Of a stretch of 32,708 nucleotides of DNA, positions 1 to 6,290 are shown piece after piece. A model generated the notes under the pieces. The model was given only the letters and a program-made list of their open reading frames with translations. It had not been told where the DNA came from and did not search any database. How positions within the stretch are numbered: position 1 is the stretch's first letter; every line of letters starts with the position of its first letter. The DNA is from Collinsella sp. AM33-4BH (GTDB lineage: Bacteria; Actinomycetota; Coriobacteriia; Coriobacteriales; Coriobacteriaceae). Location: positions 1-32,708 of the forward strand of contig NZ_QSIN01000017.1 in the NCBI RefSeq assembly GCF_003469205.1. The letters run 5' to 3'. A program made the translations under genes and the position numbers.

Positions 1-39
1 GTGGGCATCATCGGCGCGTTCTTCGGCGTGCTGGCGTAA
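1..39 (+). CDS. PTS mannose-family IID subunit, C-terminal end only
   Basis: The first 13 codons read VGIIGAFFGVLA and then TAA. This matches the extreme C-terminus of the complete IID gene later in the window, which ends VSIAGAFFGVLGVQ. IID proteins of the mannose/fructose/sorbose PTS family typically end in a hydrophobic GxxGAFFGVLG segment. The rest of the gene lies outside the window. It shows that a second mannose-family PTS operon ends immediately upstream of the MFS gene. The call rests on 12 residues, so it is strong only by analogy with the downstream gene. Confidence 0.7.
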   Translation: MGIIGAFFGVLA

Positions 40-73
40 GGGCCCGGCTGCATAGATTTTCGTTGCAACCTGG

Positions 74-113
74 AAAGGGGATGGAGCAGGCCTATGCCCT
101 CCATCCCCTTTTT
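74..113 (+). terminator. Rho-independent terminator after the upstream PTS operon
   Basis: A perfect 13-bp stem (AAAGGGGATGGAG, 74-86, with CTCCATCCCCTTT, 99-111) encloses a 12-nt loop and runs into a short T tract. It separates the PTS IID end from the MFS gene, whose ribosome binding site follows within 10 bases. MFS expression may therefore depend on read-through. Confidence 0.85.
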
Positions 114-130
114 GTATAGAAGGAGTTCGT

Positions 131-1345
131 ATGTTCGCGAAGGATCGCGAAGCAATGCGCCTGACGCCGGCAGAGGTCAGGCTGATTCTTATTGAGTCCC
201 TGCAGTGGTGCGCCAACAACGCGGTCTACTTTTTGGGGCTTATCGGTGCGGCCACGTATGATCTGGCTGGCACGGCCTTTTTGGTTGCCGCCATTACGCT
301 CGTGCGCAATCTTATGACGTCGGTGGGCAATATGGTGTCGGGCTCGGTCATCGATCGCTTTGGACCGCGCCGGACGTCGTTTGTGACGTGCGTGATTACG
401 GCAGTGCTATCGCTTGGCGTGGGGTTGGCGCCGTTGTCTGTCCCCGGGCTTGTGTTTGCCGCGTGCGTCTTGGGACTTGCGGGCGGCTTTATCAACACCT
501 GCACGCATGCGTTTCCGGGATACCTGGAGTCGACCACCGAGGGCCGTACCCGCGTGAACGGCCTCATGGTGTTCTACAGCAATATCGCCTATACCGCTGG
601 CCCGCTGCTCGGCGGTGCCATCGTGAGCTGTTTTGCCACGCAATCGGTCTATCTGCTCATGGCGGGCATGATGGGTGTGGCGGCCGTACTCTCCTTGGGC
701 TGTCATGAGTGTGTTGCTCCCGCAAAAGGGGAGAAGCCGAAGGGCGGTATTCTGGGCGGTATGGCCGAGGGTGCGCGACTTACGTTTCGCGACCACGACT
801 TGCGCCTCATCTTTATCTCGGGCTTTTTGGGTTTCTTTGCGTTCGGCGCGTTCGATTCGCTGGAGTCGTTGTTCTACCGCGATGTGCTCAACGTGGATAT
901 CGTCTGGCTGGGCTGGCTGTCCTCGGTCGTGGGCCTCACTTCCTCGGTGGGCGCGTTCATCCTGACCAAGCTTTCTGCTCGCCATGTCAACCTGCGATTG
1001 CTGCTCGGCGCGCTCATGGCCGTGGGCATTGGGTCCATGGTGTACGTGGGCACCGATATGCTGGGGGTCGCGATTGTCGGTCAGGCGATTAACGGTCTGG
1101 CCTGGGGGTTCCTGGAGCCGCTGCAGATGATCTTGATTCAGGAGCGCGCCGACATCAAATACCTGGGGCGCATTACCGGCTTTGTGCGTTTTGGCCTGAT
1201 GAGCGCCGGCGTGGTGCCGCTGCTGGCGGCTCCGTTTTTGGCGGAGGCTTTGGGCGTCCAGACGGTATTGTTTGGGGCATCGACCATTATTGCGCTGGTA
1301 GGAACGCTGTTCTTTGTCACACAAGGGAGACGCCAGGGGCGTTAG
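131..1345 (+). CDS. Major facilitator superfamily transporter
   Basis: This 404-residue protein is hydrophobic throughout, with about twelve predicted membrane segments in two halves, the usual MFS size. The loop after the second segment carries a motif-A-like sequence, GSVIDRFGPRRTS, at residues 71-83. The start ATG is preceded by AAGGAG at about 120-125. It has no promoter of its own that I can see and lies just after a terminator, between two sugar PTS operons. The substrate cannot be deduced. A sugar, an amino acid released by the neighbouring deglycase, or drug efflux are all possible. Confidence in the family is high and in any specific role nil. Confidence 0.85.
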   Translation: MFAKDREAMRLTPAEVRLILIESLQWCANNAVYFLGLIGAATYDLAGTAFLVAAITLVRNLMTSVGNMVSGSVIDRFGPRRTSFVTCVITAVLSLGVGLAPLSVPGLVFAACVLGLAGGFINTCTHAFPGYLESTTEGRTRVNGLMVFYSNIAYTAGPLLGGAIVSCFATQSVYLLMAGMMGVAAVLSLGCHECVAPAKGEKPKGGILGGMAEGARLTFRDHDLRLIFISGFLGFFAFGAFDSLESLFYRDVLNVDIVWLGWLSSVVGLTSSVGAFILTKLSARHVNLRLLLGALMAVGIGSMVYVGTDMLGVAIVGQAINGLAWGFLEPLQMILIQERADIKYLGRITGFVRFGLMSAGVVPLLAAPFLAEALGVQTVLFGASTIIALVGTLFFVTQGRRQGR

Positions 1346-1368
1346 CTATACATCAAATTCTAATTTAA

Positions 1369-1404
1369 GACCACTCACCAGAGAATCTCGACCGTTCACC
1401 GAGG
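1369..1404 (+). promoter_or_regulatory. Candidate tandem operator of the deglycase-PTS operon
   Basis: Two 15-base direct repeats, GACCACTCACCAGAG (1369-1383) and GACCGTTCACCGAGG (1390-1404), share GACCnnTCACCnnnG and start exactly 21 bases apart, two helical turns. They lie about 50 bases upstream of the predicted -10 box. A dimeric or cooperative regulator could bind here, but no regulator gene is adjacent. This is inference from the repeat and its spacing. Confidence 0.4.
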
Positions 1405-1452
1405 ATTGGAGCAGATTGAAAAGTGGTATTAAAAACACGTTAGCTGTATGTC

Positions 1453-1458
1453 TATAAT
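1453..1458 (+). promoter_or_regulatory. Promoter -10 box for the deglycase-PTS operon
   Basis: A consensus TATAAT lies 58 bases upstream of the deglycase start codon. No good -35 box sits 16-18 bases further upstream (the region is A-rich), which would fit an activator-dependent promoter. No -12/-24 sigma-54 signature was seen. Confidence 0.55.
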
Positions 1459-1515
1459 TGGTATCGAAAAGAAACGCGATGTATAGATTCGCGTGCAGGG
1501 CAGAAAGGAAAAGCC

Positions 1516-2577
1516 ATGAAGGAAACCGAGAAGATCGAGATCATGCATTTCGACCAGGAGGGCTATCTCGAGGACGGCAAGGCGCTCTACGAGACCGGCA
1601 AGAAGATGACCGCGCTCGCCGACAAGGTCGCCGACGAGGGCTACGACGCCGTGTTCCTGATGGGCGTCGGCGGCACCTGGGACGAGCTCATGCAGCTCGA
1701 GTACCTCATGAACAAGTTCGGCGACCGCGACCTCGAGGTCTACCTGATCCACGCCGCCGAGTGGAACGTCATGGGCCACAAGCGCATGACCGAGAAGTCC
1801 GTCGTGCTCACCGCCTCCGAGTCCGGAACCACCCCCGAGGTCCTCGAGGCCGTCAAGAAGATGAAGGGCATGGGCGTGCGCGTCTACGCCATGACCAAGC
1901 CCGAGGGCCCCATCGGCCAGGCTGTGGGTGCCGAGAACTGCGTCAAGATGGCTTCCGATCACGGTAACGGCGGCTGCGAGATGGGCTACTACCTCGCCGA
2001 CTGCTTCGGCCTGCGCCTGCTCAACCGCCGCGGCTGCTTCCCCAAGTTCGATAAGTTCATCGGGCAGACCAAGGACGTTTGGACCCACCTGGTCGACATC
2101 CGCAAGAGCTTCGAGCCGCGCGCCGAGGAGCTCGCCAAGAAGTACGCCCTGGCCCCCTACACCATGTTCATCGGCTCCGGCGCCCTGTGGGGCGAGACCA
2201 TCCTGTTCTCGATGTGCATCCTGGAGGAGATGCAGTGGAAGCGCACCCGCTACATCACCTCGGCCGACTTCTTCCACGGCACCCTCGAGCTCGTGGAGCC
2301 CGGCGTCCCCGTGTTCCTGTTCATGGGCGAGGACGAGAACCGCAAGCTCGACGAGCGCGTCCGCGCCTTCCTGACCCGCGGTGTGACCGGCGACACCGAC
2401 ATCAACATCATCGACACCGCCGAGTTCGCCATCCCCGGCCTTGACGACGAGTTCCGCGTCATCGTCTCCCCGTGGATTCTCTCCTCGCTGATCACCGATC
2501 GCCTTGCCGCTTACTACGAGACGGTCACCAAGCACAACCTCAACTACCGTCGTTACTATCACCAGTTCGACTACTAA
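1516..2577 (+). CDS. frlB: SIS-domain fructoselysine/glucoselysine 6-phosphate deglycase (FrlB/GfrF family)
   Basis: This 353-residue cytoplasmic protein has two SIS (sugar isomerase) domains. The first carries the phosphosugar-binding loop SESGTT at about residues 101-106. The second carries SADFFHGTLELVEPGVP (239-255), and the C-terminus is NYRRYYHQFDY. Both of the latter closely match E. coli FrlB, which cleaves fructoselysine 6-phosphate to glucose 6-phosphate and lysine. FrlB-type enzymes use SIS-domain Glu and His residues, and H244 is a candidate. ATG 1516 follows GAAAGGA. The gene heads an operon with a complete mannose-family PTS, like Salmonella gfr, which uses fructoselysine and glucoselysine. 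Codon use is strongly biased towards C-ending codons, unlike its neighbours, suggesting high expression. The exact substrate is inferred. Confidence 0.82.
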   Translation: MKETEKIEIMHFDQEGYLEDGKALYETGKKMTALADKVADEGYDAVFLMGVGGTWDELMQLEYLMNKFGDRDLEVYLIHAAEWNVMGHKRMTEKSVVLTASESGTTPEVLEAVKKMKGMGVRVYAMTKPEGPIGQAVGAENCVKMASDHGNGGCEMGYYLADCFGLRLLNRRGCFPKFDKFIGQTKDVWTHLVDIRKSFEPRAEELAKKYALAPYTMFIGSGALWGETILFSMCILEEMQWKRTRYITSADFFHGTLELVEPGVPVFLFMGEDENRKLDERVRAFLTRGVTGDTDINIIDTAEFAIPGLDDEFRVIVSPWILSSLITDRLAAYYETVTKHNLNYRRYYHQFDY

Positions 2578-2612
2578 TCGGTGACAAATAAGCTACTGAT
2601 CAAGAAGCACCC

Positions 2613-2641
2613 TGCCCGGGCGCATGCGTCCGGGCATTTTT
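2613..2641 (+). terminator. Internal terminator/attenuator between deglycase and PTS genes
   Basis: A 7-bp G+C-rich stem (TGCCCGG, 2613-2619, with CCGGGCA, 2630-2636) is followed by five T. It lies 35 bases after the deglycase stop and 30 before the PTS IIA start. As no new promoter is visible, partial termination would give more deglycase than transporter mRNA. Confidence 0.7.
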
Positions 2642-2671
2642 ATGCCGAAGTTCGCAAGAAAGGGGAATCGA

Positions 2672-3088
2672 ATGAGGCAGTTTATCGTGGCGTCCCATGC
2701 TCATTTCGCGTCTGGAATCGTCGAGAGCATCGGCCTGCTTTCCGGCGAGCGCGAAAACGTCCATGCGCTGTCTATGTATGTCGACGGAAACGAGGACCTG
2801 GTCAAGGAGGCTGCGGCGATTCTGGACGACTTTGCCGCGGACGATGAGGTCGTCGTTTGCACCGACCTCTTTGGCGGCAGCGTCAACAACGAGTTCACCA
2901 AGATCGTCCAGACGCGCCCCAACACGCACCTTGTGACCAATATGAACCTGCCGCTCCTTATTCAGCTGCTGTTCGTGCCCGACTCCACCCCGATCGATGA
3001 GGCCATTCGCCAGATCGTCGAGGCGGACGACACCAAGGTCAAGTACGTCAACGACCTGCTGGGGCAGGCCGAACTCGATGAGTTTTAA
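2672..3088 (+). CDS. PTS mannose-family IIA subunit
   Basis: This 138-residue soluble IIA domain passes phosphate from HPr to IIB. The N-terminus MRQFIVASHAHFASG places H9 where E. coli ManX has its phosphorylated His10. The DLFGGSVNNEF segment near residues 68-78 is a typical IIA element. An earlier in-frame ATG at 2624 would fall within the terminator hairpin; ATG 2672 follows AAAGGGGA at the right distance and gives the family N-terminus, so it was chosen. IIA and IIB are separate genes here rather than fused as in ManX. It is the second gene of the deglycase operon. Confidence 0.9.
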   Translation: MRQFIVASHAHFASGIVESIGLLSGERENVHALSMYVDGNEDLVKEAAAILDDFAADDEVVVCTDLFGGSVNNEFTKIVQTRPNTHLVTNMNLPLLIQLLFVPDSTPIDEAIRQIVEADDTKVKYVNDLLGQAELDEF

Positions 3089-3104
3089 TCGTTAGGAGCA
3101 CATC

Positions 3105-3575
3105 ATGATTCAGATGATTCGCGTGGACTATCGACTGCTTCACGGCCAGGTTGCCGTTAGCTGGACCTCGGCTCTGGGTGCCGACTGCATCCTGTTAGTG
3201 AGCGACACGGTCCTCAACGACAAGCTTCGTCTGCAGGCCCTGTCCCTTGCAAAGCCCGAAGGATGCAAGGTCGTCGTCAAAAACACCGAGGATGCCGTCA
3301 AGGCGCTCCAGAGCGGTGTGACCGACAAGTACAAGCTCTTCGTGGTTTGCGAGACGATCCAACAGGCCGGTGCCGTCGCCAAGGCGATGGGCGTCAAGAA
3401 GATCAACCTCGGCAATGTGGCCTTTAGCGAGGATGCCCGCCAGGTCTCGACGAGCGTATTCCTTACGTCCGAGAACGAGGCCTACGTGAAGGAGCTACTC
3501 GGCGAGGGCTATGAGCTGTTCATTCAGATGATTCCGGCGGATGCGAAGACTGACGCCGCAAAGGTCATCGGTTAG
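3105..3575 (+). CDS. PTS mannose-family IIB subunit
   Basis: This 156-residue cytoplasmic IIB protein takes phosphate from IIA and gives it to the incoming sugar. The N-terminal motif RVDYRLLHGQVAVSW (residues 6-20) contains the conserved phosphorylated histidine of the family, H13. Length is normal. TAGGAG precedes ATG 3105. The gene lies 16 bases after IIA and 8 before IIC, consistent with one transcript. Substrate specificity cannot be read from IIB alone. The deglycase and epimerase neighbours point to an Amadori compound. Confidence 0.92.
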   Translation: MIQMIRVDYRLLHGQVAVSWTSALGADCILLVSDTVLNDKLRLQALSLAKPEGCKVVVKNTEDAVKALQSGVTDKYKLFVVCETIQQAGAVAKAMGVKKINLGNVAFSEDARQVSTSVFLTSENEAYVKELLGEGYELFIQMIPADAKTDAAKVIG

Positions 3576-3583
3576 GGGCTGTC

Positions 3584-4375
3584 ATGGTTATCAAGACGAT
3601 CCTGATTTTCCTGATTGCCCTTTTGGGCTATTCCGAGTGGCTGACCGGTACGAGTTACCTTCAGCGCCCCATTGTGCTCGGACCGTTGGTCGGCCTTGTC
3701 ATGGGCGATGTGGTGACCGGCACCATTATGGGCGCCACGATGGAGCTTGCCATGGTCGGCGCCATCTCGGTCGGCGCCTATAACCCGCCCGATACGATTT
3801 CCGGCACTATCCTGGGTGTATCTCTTGCCATGCAGGCCGGCGCGGACGCTTCGGCGGCCCTGACCCTGGGTATTCCCATCGCAACGATCGTCCTGGCGCT
3901 CGATACGGCCCTGGGCCAGCCGGTCATGCTGCTGCTGGTGCACCGTATCGACAAAAACGTCGAGGACGGAGACACCAAGGCCATCACGCGCAACATGCTC
4001 ATCGCCGGTTACGCGCAGAGCTGGTGCGGCCTGCTGATCATTCCCCTGGCATTCTTCTTTGGCGCCGATGCTGTTGCCAGCCTGCTCAACATCATCCCCG
4101 ATTTCGTTCAGACCGGCATGGATGTCGCCGCCGCCTTCTTGCCCGCACTCGGCTTTGCGATGCTGGCGCAGATGATTATGAACAAAACAGTGGCTCCGTT
4201 CTTCTTCGCTGGCTTCTTCCTCGTCGCCTACTTTGGCATTAGCACGACGGGCGTGGCGATCTTTGCCGCGATTATCGTCGTCGCGATGACGGTTTTGGGT
4301 GACAAGAAAAAGGCGGAGCAGCCCGCAGCGGCAACCGAGGATCCTGCGATTGGGAGTGGGTTCGATGAGTTTTAA
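3584..4375 (+). CDS. PTS mannose-family IIC membrane subunit
   Basis: This 263-residue polytopic membrane protein is one of the two integral subunits that form the sugar channel. The N-terminal region contains RPIVLGPLVGLVMGD and GATMELAMVGAISVGAYNPPD, both hallmark IIC stretches, followed by further hydrophobic helices and a short charged C-terminal tail. The start ATG follows TTAGGGG, 8 bases after the IIB stop. The 3' end overlaps the IID start by 11 bases, suggesting translational coupling of IIC and IID, which form a complex in the membrane. Confidence 0.92.
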   Translation: MVIKTILIFLIALLGYSEWLTGTSYLQRPIVLGPLVGLVMGDVVTGTIMGATMELAMVGAISVGAYNPPDTISGTILGVSLAMQAGADASAALTLGIPIATIVLALDTALGQPVMLLLVHRIDKNVEDGDTKAITRNMLIAGYAQSWCGLLIIPLAFFFGADAVASLLNIIPDFVQTGMDVAAAFLPALGFAMLAQMIMNKTVAPFFFAGFFLVAYFGISTTGVAIFAAIIVVAMTVLGDKKKAEQPAAATEDPAIGSGFDEF

Positions 4376-5201
4376 GTTTGAGTCTTCTTACAACGGGCTG
4401 ATTTCCCGCGCAGACCTTAAGAAGCTGTTCTGGCGCTCGATTCCCTATGAGCATTCCTGGAACTACGAGCGTATGGGCCATATCGGCTTTATGTGGGCCC
4501 TTATGCCGATCCTTCGCAAGCTGTATCCGCAGGATGCGGACTTTAAGGCCGCACTCAAGCGCCATATGGAGCTCTATAACGTCACGCCGTATATCTCGAC
4601 GCTCCCCATGTCCATTGCTGCCGCAATGGAAGAAGTCAACGCCACCGAAGATAACTTTGACACGAGCGCGATCTCTAATGTCAAGCTTGCTTTGATGGGA
4701 CCGCTGTCCGGCGTGGGCGATGCCTTCTACTGGGGTACGCTGCGAATTTTGGCAACGGGTGTCGGCACGTCGCTGGCGCTGCAGGGCTCTATTCTTGGCC
4801 CGATTTTGTTCCTGCTCGTGTTCAACGTCCCCCACTACATCATCCGTTACCTGCTGACGTTTGTGGGATATCGCTTTGGCTCGGACATGATCAGCAAGGT
4901 CCAGGAATCGGGCATTATGGACACGATCGTCAAGATGGCCTCTATCATGGGCGCCATGGTGATCGGCGCTATGACCATGGAGATGGTCACCGTGGACATT
5001 CCGCTCATGGTCGGCGCGGGCGATGGCGCTCAGACGCTCGCCGAGCTGCTCAACGGAATCTTCCCGGGCTTTGTCACGATGGGGCTGTTTGGAATTGTCT
5101 ATCTCATGCTCAAGAAGAAGATGAATCCGCTGCTCATCATGCTCGTGATCCTACTCGTGAGTATCGCCGGCGCGTTCTTTGGAGTGCTTGGTGTCCAGTA
5201 G
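4365..5201 (+). CDS. PTS mannose-family IID membrane subunit
   Basis: This 278-residue IID protein pairs with IIC in the membrane. Family signatures are FWRSIPYEHSWNYERMGHIGF near the N-terminus, GPLSGVGDAFYWGTLR with LALQGSILGPILF in the middle, and the hydrophobic C-terminal GAFFGVLG. I chose ATG 4365, which overlaps the IIC stop and follows GGGAGTGGG, over an upstream in-frame start that would add 22 basic residues absent from the family. It is the last PTS gene before a terminator, with the epimerase gene after it. Confidence 0.92.
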   Translation: MSFKFESSYNGLISRADLKKLFWRSIPYEHSWNYERMGHIGFMWALMPILRKLYPQDADFKAALKRHMELYNVTPYISTLPMSIAAAMEEVNATEDNFDTSAISNVKLALMGPLSGVGDAFYWGTLRILATGVGTSLALQGSILGPILFLLVFNVPHYIIRYLLTFVGYRFGSDMISKVQESGIMDTIVKMASIMGAMVIGAMTMEMVTVDIPLMVGAGDGAQTLAELLNGIFPGFVTMGLFGIVYLMLKKKMNPLLIMLVILLVSIAGAFFGVLGVQ

Positions 5202-5231
5202 GGTATCCGTCATAATTAAAACAATATAAGA

Positions 5232-5267
5232 GGGGGCGTCGCGCACATTGTGCTGCGGCGCCCTTTT
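5232..5267 (+). terminator. Terminator between PTS IID and the FrlC-like gene
   Basis: A 9-bp stem (GGGCGTCGC, 5234-5242, with GCGGCGCCC, 5255-5263, one G.U pair), extended by inner GCAC/GTGC, ends in TTTT. It lies 9 bases upstream of the epimerase ribosome binding site, so that gene probably receives reduced read-through transcription. Confidence 0.7.
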
Positions 5268-5284
5268 GCCGAAAGGTGGACAAG

Positions 5285-6121
5285 ATGGAGTATCCGCAGC
5301 TTGCCGTCATGAATATCAGCCATCGTTATTTTGACCTTGAGGAATTCTTTTCCTCGGCAGCGGCCTCGGGCTACACGTGTTGCGAGCTTTGGACCGGGGC
5401 GATGCATCTGTATGTCGATTGCCATGGATACGATTCGATCGAGCAGGTGCGGGAGCTGTCACAGCGGTATGGGGTTCGGATTGTGGGGCTTTGTCCCGAA
5501 CAGAACAACCCCAAGCCGTGGAATATCGCGGCGCGCGGGAATGAGGCGCGTGCCCGCACGCTCGCGTACTTTAAGAACGTTGTGGATATCGCGGCGGAAC
5601 TTGGAGCCGAGCAGGTCATGGTCTCGAGCGGCTGGGCATTTTTGAACGAGCCGATTGAGGATGCGTGGGGTCGCAGCGCCTCGATGCTGCGTGCGATTGC
5701 CGAGCATGCGGGAGAGCGCGGCGTGCGACTGGTGCTCGAGGCCCTACAGCCGGTTGAGTCGATGATCGTGAACTCGGCGGCCGATACGAAGCGCATGATC
5801 GAGGCAGTTGATCATCCGGCACTTAAGGCGTGTCTGGATATGGGCGCCATGGCGGTGGCGGGGGATACCATCGACGATTACTTCGACCTGCTTGGCGATG
5901 ATGTCGCCCACGTGCATTTTGTCGATGTTGCGGCAGATGGCACGACGCATCTTGCCTGGGGTGACGGCGACCGCGATATGCGCGCTGACCTGGATAGGCT
6001 GGTGGCGCGCGGCTATCGCGGAGTTGTTTCGGCCGAGACCTATGACGGGCGCTATTTTGCCGACCCCGCAGCTGCCGATGCGCAGGTAATGGCAGAGTAT
6101 CGTCGTGCGATTGGCGCCTAG
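5285..6121 (+). CDS. FrlC-like sugar epimerase (TIM-barrel, AP endonuclease 2 family)
   Basis: This 278-residue protein is of the sugar phosphate isomerase/epimerase fold. A metal-binding quartet typical of FrlC and related epimerases is visible: E152 (LVLEALQP), D185 (CLDMGA), H211 (HVHFVD) and E251 (SAETYD). The length matches E. coli FrlC (276 residues), which interconverts psicoselysine and fructoselysine. The fold is shared by many isomerases, so the specific reaction is inferred from its place after a FrlB-type deglycase and a PTS. ATG 5285 follows AAAGG with 8-base spacing; an in-frame GTG at 5276 overlaps that site and was rejected. It probably channels a C3 epimer of the Amadori product into the same pathway. 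Confidence 0.72.
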   Translation: MEYPQLAVMNISHRYFDLEEFFSSAAASGYTCCELWTGAMHLYVDCHGYDSIEQVRELSQRYGVRIVGLCPEQNNPKPWNIAARGNEARARTLAYFKNVVDIAAELGAEQVMVSSGWAFLNEPIEDAWGRSASMLRAIAEHAGERGVRLVLEALQPVESMIVNSAADTKRMIEAVDHPALKACLDMGAMAVAGDTIDDYFDLLGDDVAHVHFVDVAADGTTHLAWGDGDRDMRADLDRLVARGYRGVVSAETYDGRYFADPAAADAQVMAEYRRAIGA

Positions 6122-6209
6122 GTGGGGTTGGGCTGCGGCAACCTACTCTATGTTTCCAGATGAATACGGTGTGAGCGGTTGCGACGGATTTTCCCCGCAA
6201 GCACTCTAG

Positions 6210-6254
6210 TATGCTAAAGTACCCAGAAGACCGGCGGAGCTACGCCGGTCTTCT
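6210..6254 (+). promoter_or_regulatory. his operon leader: -10-like box and 12-bp hairpin
   Basis: TATGCT (6210-6215) is a possible -10 box. Just after it a perfect 12-bp stem (AGAAGACCGGCG, 6225-6236, with CGCCGGTCTTCT, 6243-6254) with a 6-base loop lies 37 bases before the hisZG start. No T tract follows, there is no His-codon leader peptide, and the leader is too short for a T-box. The hairpin could end upstream transcripts weakly or protect the his mRNA 5' end. Confidence 0.5.
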
Positions 6255-6290
6255 GCTCTATATGAAACACAGCATGAGGAGGCTCACCAG

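Noticed and set aside
1346..1515. Sigma-54 promoter, common for mannose-family PTS operons in other phyla
   Set aside because: No TGGCAC-N5-TTGC-like element is present, while a TATAAT box is.
1429..2562. A 377-codon open frame antisense to the deglycase gene
   Set aside because: It results from the strong C/G third-base bias of the sense gene; its product is low-complexity (V, G, L, E, H) and it has no family match that I recognise.
6122..6290. T-box or His leader-peptide attenuator before the his operon
   Set aside because: The leader is short, shows no T-box core, and a small frame at 6147-6206 contains no histidine codons.
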